NCBI GenBank assembly: GCA_009823395.1
Contig: CM020510.1
Span: 19,036,773-19,100,772 of the forward strand
Length of the DNA: 64,000 bases
Direction: 5' to 3'
Source of the DNA: Thamnaconus septentrionalis
Lineage: Eukaryota > Chordata > Actinopteri > Tetraodontiformes > Monacanthidae
Shown here: positions 35,501 to 47,788 of the stretch, one piece after another
How positions within the stretch are numbered: position 1 is the first letter of the stretch
Layout of the letters: the number at the start of each line of letters is the position of its first letter
The notes under the pieces: model-generated
What the model saw: the letters and a program-made list of their open reading frames with translations, nothing else
What the model was told of the DNA's origin: nothing
Database searches by the model: none
Position numbers and translations under genes: made by a program

Positions 35501-36017
35501 TTTACCTCCAGCTCGCAGTGTATCTGCTCCGGTCTTGACAAAACAACATAACAAGAAGGTCTGGGTCACATGACTTACTACACTTGTGTGTACAATTTGG
35601 TTTTTGTGTGTGTGTGTGTGCACTCATGTGCATCTGTGTGCTTGTGTGACATCTTTATCATCATCGTGCATGTCAGAAAAAAATGTTTTATTTTCCAATG
35701 GAACCTTCCTTCCCAAGCAAAGTCACACTCAAAAGTCACAATGTTCACATTCAAACCTCAATTTTAATCAAATCAGCCTTGTTTTTGTCATTCCATATCA
35801 TAAATACAAACTTGGTCTTGGAGCATTCTACATATCGAGCTGGAGGCGTAGGCGGAAAAGCACATTTTCTGTTGGTTCGCACAAACCAACCCAAAAAAAA
35901 AGAGAAACTAAAATAAACCAAAGGAGAATTACAGACAGACTGGTACTTTTAAATTCTGCACCACAACGACAATAATGCCAAAACACAACATGTTCCAACA
36001 AGAAATCGATTTAATAA

Positions 36018-36240
36018 TCATGTTTTTTATTTATAAAGCGCTTTTTCAGGTGCTCAAAGTCGCTTTACAGGTAAAATAATAATATAAAACAAGAGATAAA
36101 GATAATAATTAAAATAGATGTAACACAAGAATAAAATCAGATTAAAAACAAACAGGGTTGAAAGGGCAAAAATGGGCTGGGAGGTGTGGTGGGTAGGAGG
36201 GTTCAGGGAGGGTAGGCAAGTCTGAAGAGGTGGGATTTAA
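36018..36240 (+). repeat. Dispersed fish repeat fragment (GCGCTTT..AGTCGCTTTACA type)
   Basis: TTTATAAAGCGCTTTTTCAG, then GTGCTCAAAGTCGCTTTACA, followed by A-rich sequence and a GGGTTGAAAGGG..AGGTGGG stretch. I recognise the first part as widely dispersed in teleost genomes; its class and borders are uncertain. Confidence 0.5.
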
Positions 36241-37286
36241 GATCGACTGATTTTCTTATGTGCTTTAATTTGTATAGAAAAAAACGTGCTTTGCTCAAAC
36301 ATAGAATAGCAAGACTGGACAACCAGAGACCTGAGGCAGAAGCAGTCCAGCAGAAAACCTGAGCGAATCCTGCCTCGGAAAGTCAGTCCTGTTAAGTACA
36401 TTTTTCTGTTGCAAGTGGTAAATGAATTTATATTTCAATTGTTTTTGTCCATCTGTCTTTGAGTGCCTTGATTGGGCACTTCACTGACTCACTGAAACCA
36501 GCTGCAGAATTAATCAAAGACCTCTTTCCCCCTTCCTTTCTTTTTCCTGGCCAAGGAAAAACTGTCTTTGTTGTGAAAATCTCCCCTGATGATTCACCAT
36601 TCAACCGCTGTGTCGTGCTATAACAACTAAGAATTAGGTTTTTTCTTTTTTTTTTCTCTGGCTAATAAGCGCAGAGCGGGACAAGACTGATCATCTCCCA
36701 GAATGTTCAACAGAAGTTTGCCTTGTCTACACAATGCAGCGAGGCCGCGTGAAACCCAGCTGTGAGAGCACATGCAGCTGGCTCTCACACCGAAGGCAAT
36801 TATCAAGCTGTTGCACAAGGAGCCTTTTGAAGTCCTCAACTGGGATTAGACAAGTTCGAGAAAGGACCGCAAGTGCATGTAAGAGGAGGAGGATGCAGCT
36901 GTGTCCTGTCAGTCAGGATGAAGGCAAGGGGGCAGGTAGCGTCGACGCGTCGGTTGCTCAGCCATGGAAACTGAATCCACTTTTGCGATGCCACTTTTGT
37001 AAGTGAACTGGAAATTGTAAATCGTCCATATGTTATACTTCCTTCTCATCTTTTGATTAAAAAAATTAAATAAAATCCATGCTGACTTTTGGCTGGTCGT
37101 CTAGCCAGAGTGCTGTTCCCTGGATGGCTGTGGTCGTGGTGTTGGGAGGCAGGCATGGCAGTGCATTCTGGAAGTGGCAAGAGCTCTGTCTTTCTTCCCA
37201 CCATATCAAAAATAGCTTCTCGTTCCTGCGTTGATCTGGTCTTCCTTTATTCCTGTTGTTTGGACAAACGTGATGTATTGTGCGCC

Positions 37287-37340
37287 ATGTCACCTGTCAC
37301 CAGAAGTGACAGGTGACATTAAGCGAAGTGACAGGTGACA
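37287..37340. repeat. Perfect 14-bp hairpin plus a third copy of GTGACAGGTGACA
   Basis: ATGTCACCTGTCAC (37287-37300) and GTGACAGGTGACAT (37306-37319) are exact reverse complements around a 5-base loop (CAGAA). A direct copy GTGACAGGTGACA follows at 37328-37340. Each unit contains an E-box (CAGGTG) and TGACA half-sites. Confidence 0.85.
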
Positions 37341-37810
37341 GGCTCTTTTTTTGCTCTAATGTCAATGCTGTAAACAAGTGTTTCATAACAGTGAATGAAA
37401 AGCTTTTTTTTGATTTTCCTACCCGTGGATCATTGGTGTGGGTGCAACCAAAAAAGTCTCCTCGCCAGCTCCAGTTTGTCAGTTACTGAAAAATATGTGC
37501 ACGTGTAAATATGTGTGTTCTAAATATGTGGTGCGCGCTCACTGGAGAGTTCATTTCGTTACGCTTTGCTAGTAATGGATACTTGGAGCCCATGCGTGTA
37601 TGTACAGTGTGTATATGCTGCTTAGAATAATCCACACAACTGGTCCCTCACTGCATATATTGTCTTTTTAAGACTGTAAGACATGATTGTGATGTCGTGA
37701 AAATCCCAGCAGAACAGAACAGCCCATCTCACACTAACATGATGAACATCAGCAGGGTCGTCTTCATTCAGCACGTATGCTTAAATACAACAGAGTTTCT
37801 GCCATGTGAT

Positions 37811-38606
37811 CAGAGGTGGGAAATTACAAAAGTACAACAACTACTGTTACTGTACATAAGTAGATCTATCAGGTTTCTGACCTGGGTATTTCTTTTTCTG
37901 ACTTTTTACTTTTACTCCCTACATTTGTACACTAATATCTGTCCTTTCTACTTCTTACATTGGAAAACACGCTTGTTACTTTTGTGCTTAACAGTGTTTA
38001 AAATATTTAATTTCCGTTGAAAGTAATTTGTTGTTGTTGCTTGAAGTGGAGCAATTTGAACTAGGCTATTGTGTGGTGTGTAAAATATTAAAGTTGATCA
38101 TATTTTAGAGGGAGATTATTTTAGAGTACCTCAGTTTTGGGGTCATTCTGGTCAGTTCAGTCCAGATTATTCTGTCTCGACTATTCCATTTTTGCAAAAC
38201 TATCAACAAATGTAATGTTTCATTAATGGAAACATAAATGAATAAAAAAATGGTTAATAAATAATAATTGGTTGTGCTGCAGTTGAAAATGAAAGGAAAC
38301 TATAGGATTGAAAATAGCAAAGCTGAATAATCCAGATGTTCATCAGGACCTCTAATCACTGACCTTTGGTCAGTTTACTTCAGATTATTCTGTCACATTG
38401 TGTAAAGATTTTATTCACCAACAAATGTATTGTTTATAAATTTTACATACTAAGCACATTTTATTATAGAAACAGAACATTTTGACTTTGAGTTGAGTAA
38501 GAGTTGATTCGGTACTTTTACTTTTACCAGAGTTTTTTTTTTTTTTTTTTCACAAGTATCCATACTTTTACTTAAGTACAGAATGTGAGTACATTTGCCA
38601 CCTCGG
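37811..38606 (+). mobile_element. hAT-like element family A, copy 1 (796 bp)
   Basis: Starts CAGAGGTGGGAAATTACAAA and ends ACATTTGCCACCTCGG, an imperfect inverted terminus. The flanking octamers CATGTGAT (37803-37810) and CAAGTGAT (38607-38614) agree at 7 of 8 positions. The interior, including TTTTTACTTTTACTCCCTAC, TTGTTGTTGTTGCTTGAAGT and TTTTAGAGGGAGATTATTTT, is shared with copies 2 and 3. No transposase frame. Confidence 0.85.
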
Positions 38607-38895
38607 CAAGTGATTGACTTATGTGCTATTTATGTTCACCAGCACTTGAAATGAATGGCCAACTGACAATGAAAGTGGCGGCTGAGTCATTATCCCAGAC
38701 TTCAGAGTAGATCTTTCTGAAAATCTTCAGGAAATAGGTCATTATAAAGAGCTATATTTCGTCCTCGCTATCACCATTTTTATTCCGCAGATTGCATCAT
38801 TTTCTTTTCATTCATCAATGCATGAACAAAATTGCATAGAGATGTTGCTGTAGTGCAAGCGCCAACACGTATGTGCTGTCTCTGTGCCCTTGCAG

Positions 38896-39061
38896 GTCCC
38901 CTACGTCAAGGTGGCTCCGGAGGACATTCTGAAGGTCCAGGTCCCTCGCTTCACCACCCTGGACCTGAGGCCAACTAACACCGACATCAGCCTCGCTGTG
39001 GCTGGCCTTCTCACCTTCTTTAACAGCACCACCTCCTGCCTCATCTGCGCGCAGGCCGACT
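38896..39061 (+). CDS. grik4: grik4 coding exon: third segment of the amino-terminal domain
   Basis: The exon is 166 bp (55 codons plus one base) with acceptor gcccttgcag and donor gtaagt. It reads [13 protein letters not shown], then [20 protein letters not shown], then [18 protein letters not shown], and ends with the t of a split Cys codon. The VP..KVAPE, RFTTL.L.P.NTDIS and CLICA.A(D/E)C blocks are typical of GluK4. One N-glycosylation sequon (NST) is present. An open frame in the same phase starts a few bases upstream at 38884 and runs past the donor; those extensions are intron, because the AG and GT sites restore continuity with the flanking exons. The intron before it, 24.7 kb, is the largest complete one in the window. 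Confidence 0.95.
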
Positions 39062-40259
39062 GTAAGTGCTGCGTTCGCGCCCTCGCGACAACCGTCCGGT
39101 CAAGTTTTCGCACGCGCGCCGCCTCTTCCCCTCGCCTGCCAACAAAGTGCGAACGCCTTTGTCTAATCTCCCTGAATCTCCCAACACCTCTGAGCACACA
39201 TATGCGGGCCACGTTCGGCCCGATGCGGCGACAGACATCCTGACAACAGATGCGGCAGCAATCAGCGGCGCCTTGACACGCTCTGCTCGGGCGCCGCTCG
39301 CACGCCACGGCTAAACACTCCCTGACCCATTGACATCCCAGAACAAATTGTAGAGTGCACTGTGGAGTGCATTACCGCTATTAAACTAATATGATGCTGT
39401 AGCTTATTACATGACCTCTGACAATGTGTCTTTGATCTGCGATGCCTGCAACACTCTGGGATGTTGCCTATTCTGGATCGCAAAGTGACGGAAGGCTGGA
39501 AGTTGCCTCGCTGAGTGAACGGCACCTGTGAGAGATTCCACACTAAACGACCTTAATAAAGCTTAAAAATCTCCTTGAAGAACTATTCTTTTCAAAAATA
39601 GAAAGGGAGGGATTAAAACCTCACCTGTTCCCACCCTCTTGCAATCCAACAAGCAGTAATTACAAGACCCAAGGCGAAGGTGCCGTGACCTTGGCCGGCA
39701 GCAACTCACCTTTTCCCTCATCACAACGAGGCTTTGAAGAGGAGAAAATGGCTCAGGACATCAACCATGTGCCTTACAGTGTAGAGGCGGCGAGGAGTCG
39801 CTGAATGCACTCGCCTACATTAGCTTCCAGTTCCTCTATCTGTTTACTTTCTCTTTGGCCATCACTTTGGAGGCCTCGCTTTGGAGCCTCTGATAAATAA
39901 CCTTTAAAATCCTATATTCTCTCCCAGGGATGCCATTTGCTGTGCATTAAACTTTTCACGCCTATTTAAGGCGTCCTTCGTAATGGCAGAATGAGAAAAT
40001 GTAGCCTGTCAAGTTCACAAAATTAGAGATGATGGGGAGATAGATTGAAGACAGAAACCCCATGCAAATGGCATGCGCTCCGAATTGTGCAGTATCAAAC
40101 CATGATAATATATTGCTGTTGCCATGTCGTGTTTCCAAGGGGACCGCTAGCAGTGATGTGCCTCCGGCATAGAATCCTGCTCCCATACATAAGATATTTT
40201 GTCTGCTTGTATTTATCCAACGTCAGGTAAAATAAAAACAAACTAAAACCACTTACATA

Positions 40260-40858
40260 TTAAGCAGAATTCTGTGCCTGAGGCAGGTCCGTCACTCACA
40301 GTGCTCCCCTTGGAAACCCTTCTGTTTTTGTTTGTACTTCTTTGCTGTGTGCATTACAATTTGCAGTGCGTTTTTTTTGCTATTAGCATGTGTTTTCCTG
40401 AGTTACGGCACCTTCTCCCTTTCCCACTGTTGTTATCCACCAAAGTATGTTATAAAATTCTGGAAAAAATATTATTTTGCTATGTGTCCTAACACTGACC
40501 CCTGTGGACCTCAGTGAAACAAGTGGACATTTTGAGTTCTCATTTTAAGATAAAATTTGAAACAACATAATTTAGTTCAAGCTGCCAAAAGTCATAGTTC
40601 TACTTGTGCAGGTTAAGCAGAATTCTGTGCCGGTGGTTTCTTGGAACACGTTTTATGCATTTGTTTTCTGAAGTTTTGCCCTTAGCCAACGTAGCAACCA
40701 CCAAAATATATTTTGTTCAGGAAGAAATGGTCTTGCTGTGCGTCCAAACACAGAACCAATCACAGAACCTTGTGGACCTCCCTGAACCAAATGGAATTCT
40801 TATTTTCAAATGGAATTCAAACTATTATAGGTCAAGCTGCCGAACGTCATAGTTCTAC
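40260..40858 (+). repeat. Decayed tandem duplication, units of about 350 and 250 bp
   Basis: Both units (from 40260 and from 40613) start TTAAGCAGAATTCTGTGCC and end with CAAGCTGCC(A/G)AA(A/C)GTCAT followed by AGTTCTACT. Between them the shared landmarks are CCACCAAA(G/A)TAT, TTGCT(A/G)TG(T/C)GTCC and TGTGGACCTC. The second unit has internal deletions. A related fragment, with AGGTCCGTCACT and CCCCTTGGAAAC, lies at about 24935-24980. Confidence 0.7.
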
Positions 40859-41848
40859 TAGTTGTCTGCACAGCTGCACAATCACAACAGCAAGGTTCAG
40901 AGATGAAAACCAGACCTCTTAGTCCATCGCTCTTGAAACAAGGCCCCATTGTTGCTTTTTTGTGAAAAATAATCCACTATTCCATCCAGTCGATTGAAAA
41001 AAAGAACAGTGGTTCGCCGGAATAAAAGAGCTCGGTTTCATCTTTCCTTCTCATCCTCTCGCCGTGTGTGGGCGGCCGGGTCAACAGAGGGTTTTTCTTG
41101 GTGTCAGTAGGCCAAGAGCAGACTGGGGGAGGAAATTAAACCAAATCAAAGGTAATGAAAGAAGGAGAGGAGCGAACTGAGAGGACAGCAGAGAGTGGAT
41201 ATTCAGCAGATGTGGTGATTGGGGCAGGATTAAGGGGAGGGGTCCGCCTGCCGCACTGGAATTATTCATTGGCCTACGAGGGCCAGACGGGCCAGGAAGT
41301 GACGGCCCTTTATGGATTGCACCCTCTCGCACGGCCGGCGTTCACTCAGCGGGGAAAATGCGGCGAATGGCAGCGCGCCTGGAAATTGTGTAGCGTTTTT
41401 CTGTTTGCGCACGTGTACGGCAATAGCTCACGCTGAAAGCCCTTCCACCTCCCCCCTCCGTGCATGGCTTGGTTGGTTGGCAACCTGCTGTCGACGGCTC
41501 ATCCACATGTGGCGGCCTCATTAATCAGCCGAGCCAGTGACAGCCAAATAGAGCGCAGCCTATTCATGAATATTTCCCAGTTTGGTCGCGGGGGTGCGCG
41601 GCGCACGCCAGGACGGACATTAATCTCGCCGAACTTCCGACATGGACGCTGCTGTGTTGAGTCGCTGTAGCCGCGGCGAGCACCGCCCCCACTGCCACTG
41701 TGGCCAACTCCCTAGTGAGAAAGGTTGCTATTGGCTGTCCTGAAAGTCGCTAGAAGTCGCTAAATTATGTCATTGCTTAATTCGCATAATTGGCCATGCG
41801 TTTATCATTGTAATGGACACTGCGGGGTTGCATCCATGGATGTATTAT

Positions 41849-42138
41849 TCATTCATTCATTCATCTTCTATACCCGCTTATTCCTATTCAGGGTCACGGG
41901 GGTCTGCTGGAGCCTATCCCAGCTGTCTTAGGGCGAAGACAGGGTACACCCTGGACAAGTCGCCAGTTCATCACAGGGCCACATAGAAACAAACAACCGA
42001 ACCCGGAGAGAACCCACGCAGACACGGGAGAACATGCAAACTCCACACAGAAAGGTCACAGGCCCGGGCCCCGGAATCGAACCCACGACCTTCTTGCTGT
42101 GAGGCGGCAGCGCTAACCACTGCGCCACCGTGTCGCCC
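41849..42138 (-). mobile_element. tRNA-derived SINE (DANA-like), near full length with 12-bp target duplication
   Basis: TGGATGTATTAT is repeated at 41837-41848 and 42139-42150. Read on the minus strand the element begins GGCGACACGGTGGCGCAGTG then GTTAGCGC, with a box A-like TGGCGCAGTGG, and continues to a box B-like GGTTCGATTCC, the pol III internal promoter of a tRNA head. It ends in (TGAA)n. Family resemblance to DANA/HE1-type fish SINEs is from memory. It is the youngest-looking SINE in the window. Confidence 0.92.
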
Positions 42139-42153
42139 TGGATGTATTATGAG

Positions 42154-42582
42154 AACTGGATATCCCACTGGCAATGTCGCAGCGTGACGATTCTTTTCCA
42201 GTGGCTATTCAAGGTACTGCAGCCAAAAACCCCATACAGCCCAAAAAGCATTTTTTCCATAGACCACAATTGAAAAATGAACGATTGTAGGTAGATAGAT
42301 AGGTTTTTAAGTCATGTACTTTCAGTCTTTCAAAAAAATCATTAAGGCCAGAAAACCCCCAGAAAAAAAGTTTATTCCCAGCGTGACATCATGGCGTCGT
42401 ACGTGCTGCTGCGTCTCGGCGCGTTCTGATTGGCTGATGTGTCCTGGTGCATCGCGTGAGTTACAGAGACAAGATGGGAAGTGACACTACTGCACAATGC
42501 TCGATGGGCTGCATAGTGCGGAACCCAAAAACTTTATAAGCCCATGCGCTGGGTGAGCAACTCCATTGAAATGAATGGGCCG
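42154..42582 (+). repeat. Dispersed repeat family B, copy 1
   Basis: Aligns with 49493-49941 over about 430 bp: GGTACTGCAGCCAAAAAC.CC, TTTAAGT.ATG.ACTTT.AGTCTTTC, GTTTATTCCCA, GAAGTGACACTACTGC and TGAAATGAATGGGCCG. The outer sequences differ, which sets the borders. No terminal repeats or frame were found. Confidence 0.75.
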
Positions 42583-45500
42583 TTACATCTGACGCTGGCG
42601 GGGGCGCTGGTTGTATGACAGAGGAACAACGTCATGAGTGACAAATATGTTTGATATGTTTAGAACTACAGATTAACTTGTTTCTAAGAAAAAAAATAGC
42701 CATTCTGGGAGTCAGAGTTTATTTTTTTTCGTAAATTTGGTTTGGCTTTTAACATTGCTTTATTGTCCACGTATGAGCCTACAACCAGTGAAATAAAAGT
42801 ACCACCTGAGTAACCATAACCATAAATGAGAAAAAGCGGCCCTTTTACCCATAACATTTCAAACATTTTCAACAATTTCAAACATTTGTTGTTGTTTTTT
42901 CGTCTTTGCACAATGTATAATTCATTTCCAGACTGAAGATGGGACTACAAACATCTGCTCTGAGTAGCTTGGAGGGAAGAAGAGAGGAAGGGTGGGAGGG
43001 GTGAAGAGGGGCGGGGGCTACGCAGCACCCTTCGTGAGCAGGTAAGAAGAACAATAGGTGGTTTCACATCCGAGTCACCAGAGGTCTCCAAGGGCACCAG
43101 AGAAAGTCGCTAGATTTGTTGTTAGTCGCTTTTCTGAAAAAGAAGAAAGTCGCTGGAGGGTCTGAATAGCTGCTAAATATAGCGACAAAGTCACAAAGTT
43201 GCATACACTTTGCACTGCGCCCAGTTCCCAGACTTGCGCGTTTTTTTTGTTGGATTTTTGGTTGTGCGTGCAGGTTTTGCCAGCGTGCACACGCTCGCGT
43301 CGTGCTAATTTGCACGCGCGCTCCCTCTTCGTGTGCGTGCCGTTAGGCAATGCCACAGAGCTCAGAGTGCTATTTTATGGGTGCGGCTGCTGCTGGGAAG
43401 CTGAATGAGAACATCCAGTAAAGCCTGAAATTTAACTGGAGTCCCACTGAAGACGGGGTTTATTAGTCTGACAAAAGCAGCAGGCGGCAGCGCAGCCAGA
43501 GAGCAGAGGTTTGCTGCGGCAGGAATGAGGATTCGCTTCTGTCTGTCTGTGTTTTATTGGTCTTTTTGTTTGCTTTGCATGTTACCTTTTTGTGGGCGCT
43601 TACAGCTGTCGTTCAAATTTTACCTGTGAGTATATAAAGGGAAACTCTTCAAAGCCTCTTCAGTTGACCTGTGTGCTGCTTCAGGCATCCTTTGTCTTCT
43701 GGAGTAAAAGATGAGCCACACGAGCTTTGTCACAGAAGAATAATGACTAAAATACTCTTGGCCCGAATGTGATTCTGATTAGGAGTCGCGTCAGTATGCA
43801 GGAAGTTGCAGTTTAGAAGCTCAGTTAAATAAAAGTCTGGGATTTTGAAAATGCAAATAGGCTCCTCTTGTCAAATACAAGAATTTTACTTTACTTAAAA
43901 TCGTACAATCCATTCAACAACAAAAAAAGGAAGAAATGAATTTCAGTCTGAATTTTTTTTTTTTATTATTAAAGTCAACTGGATAGTTTTGAAGTCTAGA
44001 CAGGTTTCCTCTTTCAGTTTGACAGTCTGGGTCTGGGGTAGCTCGCCTGCGTTTCATCCATTCACTTCTCCTTCAGAAGCTGATTTCACCCTCACCACCG
44101 CTGACAAAATATGGAAACCACAACTTTTTTTTTGGTACAGTAGGTGCAATTTTTGCACTTTTGTCAGGCAGCGTTCCTCCCACTCCCTGTTTTTTCTGAT
44201 TCAGCCTCATGTTTTACGGTCTGATCCGCAACGAGCTTGAAAACTTGATTTCAGTGTGTAAAACAGACGCGCTGAGCATCAGTACATCAGGTCAGCAGCC
44301 CCTGTTTGTCGTGTCACGGCCCCGGGACGCCGCCGGGTCCAGTGTGTGCGTGCGTATTTGTTTTTGCTTTGCCCTTGGTGACATCATCAGGGTTGACGGC
44401 AGCTGGCCGCAGCCGTCGTTTCTCATATAAGCCCCCGCGCTGCTCTCAATCCATCTCTCTGCCGCGTTCCTCACATTAGCTCACTCACAGTCGATCTGAC
44501 TGAAGCCTGACGCTTTTATTTGTGCACATTTGACTGTCACGAATCCGCGGCATCCGAAACATTCCACCCAGTTGCTTTCGTTTCCAGCAACAGTCAGGCT
44601 AAAGCAAAAGGGAATTTGTTGAACAGAGATACCCGTCTGCTGCGTGACCCGACCAGTGGCAGAGTAATGAAGGCCCGCTGAGTGTTTTCTTTCCCTCTGC
44701 AAAAAAGATGAGTCATCACGTGTGCAACTATTGTTGGGCTTTTTTTGGGTCCGAGATAAAAAAAGCATCGCCCACAACCGGCAAGCTCAGATGAGCGTTA
44801 GCACAACCTGTCGGAGTGTTAGCGCGGGGAAGGCTAACGCTTCTGCACACTGACAGTTTCAGCTTTACAGTGCGCACGTGGGTGTTTGTGCACGCGTGTG
44901 AGCGTGAAACAGCATGCATGTTAGCGAGCAGCAGGGACAGCGTGTGGCTATTCGGCTCGATTGTCAATGTCACCTCTTTCTTTTGTGTGTGTACGTGAGA
45001 AGTGAAGTATTTGTTTCCCACAGAGTCGTGTGTGCCGGTCAGAGTCGTGTGCACCAGTATCACTCTTTGCTGTCGGAGCTTGAGTGCTCTGCTGCCTGCA
45101 AGGCTGTGACTGTAGGATCTCCCTATAAATTCACCCAAGCGATATTTTTAGTTCCACGGGAAGCTAAAGCCTTCATGGAGCTCCAATCCAACCATTAGTC
45201 TCCCCGGTAACTGAGCAGCAGCCCCCCCCCCGGTCGATGACATTTGACATAATTTAACTCATATCATCAGCAGGCGACACGCGCAGCAGTAAGCTGGCCT
45301 GACGGCTGGCGTGCTGTACGTTGCGAGCCCGGCCGTTCGCTCAGAGCAGCGCCGCCAGCACGTCTCAGCTGTTGACTGGCCAAAGCATGACAGCGTGTGT
45401 GTATGCCGTCGAAAAACAGCTCAGAGAAACGTGTTGTGACACGTTAAAAAATAATTTAAGTATTTGTTGGGGGGGAGGAGGGGGGCGGGGTGCAGGGAGT

Positions 45501-45619
45501 GCGCTGTAGGGGGGCTGTCAGTCCGTAATGTTACAGTATGTCCTCGCACAGCAGGGCTGACATCTTCGGCAGATATTATTGTAGGTGCGATAAACAAAAA
45601 GAAAATGATATCCTCAACA

Positions 45620-45753
45620 TACAGCAACACTATCCATCCGTCGTCTATACCCACTGTCTGCAGTCAGGGCCGCAGAGGGCATAGGGTGAAGGCAGGGTTA
45701 CACACAGGACAAGTAGCCAGGTCATCGCAGGGCTACAACGGGAGACAAACTAC

Positions 45754-45784
<31 letters not shown>

Positions 45785-45910
45785 TTACCGACAATTTAGA
45801 GTCTCCAGTTTGCCTCAAATGCTTGATTACCAGGAGAACAGTGATACAGGGACAACAGGCTTCACAAAGACGGGTCCCAGGCCTAGGGATCGAACCCACG
45901 ACCTTCTCCA
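45620..45910 (-). mobile_element. Decayed tRNA-derived SINE with an embedded (CA)n
   Basis: On the + strand: CCATCCGTCGTCTATACCCA, GGTGAAGGCAGGGTTACACA, GGACAAGTAGCCAGGTCATC, a CA run (45758-45784), GGCCTAGGGATCGAACCCAC and GACCTTCT. This is the same order as 41849-42138 reversed, with CA expansion in the middle. Confidence 0.75.
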
Positions 45911-47609
45911 GCTACAATATGCCCATGGGAAACTACAGGATCTCACCAGGAACAATATAAAAGACAAAAATGATCTCACTTAGCGAGACATGCAGTATTT
46001 AACAGACATCGTATCCGAGCGCAGCCTTTTCTGAAAGGATGCAGACCTCACTACAAAACATTTTTGAAGTAATTTGAAATGATTTTATTGGGTAAACTAG
46101 ATAGATCATCATTAATGATTAATCAGAATATGCTTGTGAATCGTTTTTCCCAACCTGAGGCTCAACCAAAATAATTCAAAACAAGCGTGAAGCAACCATC
46201 AAATTCCACTCAAAATGAGAACAACTCTTTCTTTCTTTCTTTGCTTGCCCTCCTCCCCGGGGGAGTGGCGAACTAATAATTAATCATCTAAATTGTGTGA
46301 CACACAGTACAATCCCAGCAAAGTGTGTAAGTAAAATAAATAGCTTTTGCGCAAACACAATTTCAAGAGCTCACATCCCTTAATGCCTGTTGCAAATTTT
46401 AGCGGAAAATGGTGGTAGCAGCGGCCCCATCCGACTCCTGCCTCTGAACGGGAAGCCGTCAGAAGTCCCAACTCAAAAGAAAGAGACTGTTTTAAGCTCA
46501 TCAAATTTATTCCGTGTTATACTACAGAGGAAGCCGATCTGACAGGCTTGAGATCCGGGGGAGAGGAATAGAGCAGCGGAAAGAAGCAGCCGGTAGCGAA
46601 GTCTCCCGAGCTCTCTGATCCAGGTAGCTGGAAGAAAAAGCCACGCCGCCGCGCGGCTAAATCTCAAAGAGTATCAGACGGCCCAGACGTAATTGTGGAG
46701 GCCAGGAAATGGAGCAGCGCCCAAAAGTTGTGAGGACGGGTCCGCGGAGAAACTTTAAATGATCAATCCAAAGTTGCCGCACCTGAAATTGGTCTCAGCG
46801 TGACGGATGACTAGCTCAGCTGTTAGCACGGCTAGTAGAGCGGGCCGGCGTCTGTGTTCTTTCCGCTATCGCCTGCAAATAGAAACAGCAGGTAGGAGGC
46901 AGGAGGGAGGTCGTTCTCCAAGGTCACGCTCAAGGTACTCTCCTCGCCGACATCGGGAAATGTTAACCAGTCGGAGGGAGATTGGGCCAAAAACAAAGTT
47001 TCCACAATCGAGCCCGCGTACGTGTCGCAACTCCGCTTCTGTTTTTTTTGTTTTGTTTTGTTTTCTCACTCCGACACGGCTCGTTAATCGAGTTAAACTC
47101 TCTCACAGAAAATTAGCGCGGTAACCTCCGCCTGCCGCTTCGGCCAGCATTTGGATGCAGAGCGAGAGGCCAAACCGCTGCCGGGAACATTTCAATTTAG
47201 TTTAGCTACTTTGCAATTGAGGGCAAATCCCACTTAGCTCAGTGGAGTCAAACGCTTTATTGCCGCGGGGACGGGAGTGCGAGAGAGTCGCATATTAGCT
47301 TCAGAGTGATTGTAATTAAAGGTGATGCGTGCGCACGTTCTCCGTGCAGACGCCTTTTATGGTCTGTTTGTGACAAAATAACACAAAAAACAAACAGTCG
47401 CATTTGGTTTCGTTGTACAGTAAACAGGTTGATCTCGCGTTGCGTCCTGCGTGAACTTCACTTTTATTATATTCAATAAGCCCCAATAAATTAATCTGCA
47501 GCTCTGTAACTTCCATTGCAATAATAAAAGTTTCACTTTTTTTTTTTTTTTTTTTTCAACAAGTAATCTCTTTTCCTTTCTTTTGCATGTGTGCGTGCGC
47601 TCCCGGCAG

Positions 47610-47788
47610 GCTTATTGAACCTGGAGCAGCTCCTCCGGCAGTTCCTCATCTCCAAGGAGACCCTGTCGGTGCGCATGCTCGACGACAGCCAGGATCCCAC
47701 CCCGCTGCTGAAGGAGATCCGGGATGACAAGACGGCCACTATCATCGTCGACGCCAACGCCACCATGTCACATATCATTTTGGAACGG
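47610..47788 (+). CDS. grik4: grik4 coding exon: fourth segment of the amino-terminal domain
   Basis: The exon is 179 bp and begins with the gc that completes the Cys codon split from the previous exon. The acceptor is ctcccggcag and the donor gtaagt. It reads [20 protein letters not shown], then [20 protein letters not shown], then [19 protein letters not shown], ending on a whole codon. The [29 protein letters not shown] block is nearly invariant between GluK4 and GluK5 and is the most conserved segment in the window; TATII.. ANA.MSH favours GluK4. The sequon NAT (in DANATM) is a probable glycosylation site. The pyrimidine tract directly before the acceptor is interrupted by a GTGTGCGTGCG run. 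A long T run and a pyrimidine-rich stretch further upstream may supply the tract instead. Confidence 0.96.

Larger units (their letters stand above)
32427..38895 (+). other. grik4 intron (24.7 kb), last part
   Basis: Contains a dispersed repeat at 36018-36240 (GCGCTTTTTCAGGTGCTCAA followed by AGTCGCTTTACAG, a common fish sequence), a TG run at 35600-35622, the GTGACAGGTGACA hairpin (37287-37340) and a hAT-like element (37811-38606). The interval 32520-35590, with open frames up to 198 codons on the minus strand near 34306-34902, shows no recognisable protein. Confidence 0.8.
39062..47609 (+). other. grik4 intron (8.5 kb)
   Basis: Runs from GTAAGT to CCCGGCAG. It contains a decayed tandem duplication (40260-40858), a SINE with target duplication (41849-42138), family B repeat copy 1 (42154-42582), fragments rich in AGTCGCTA (about 41745-41765 and 43105-43160) and a decayed SINE with a CA run (45620-45910). 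No gene was recognised in 39070-40250, 43200-45600 or 45920-47600. Confidence 0.85.

Noticed and set aside
42060..42138. tRNA gene suggested by box A and box B sequences
   Set aside because: It is the tRNA-derived head of a SINE with a 12-bp target duplication and no cloverleaf acceptor stem.
45464..45799. Open frame ending in a Thr-His repeat
   Set aside because: It lies across a decayed SINE with an embedded (CA)n run; the repeat peptide is microsatellite translation.
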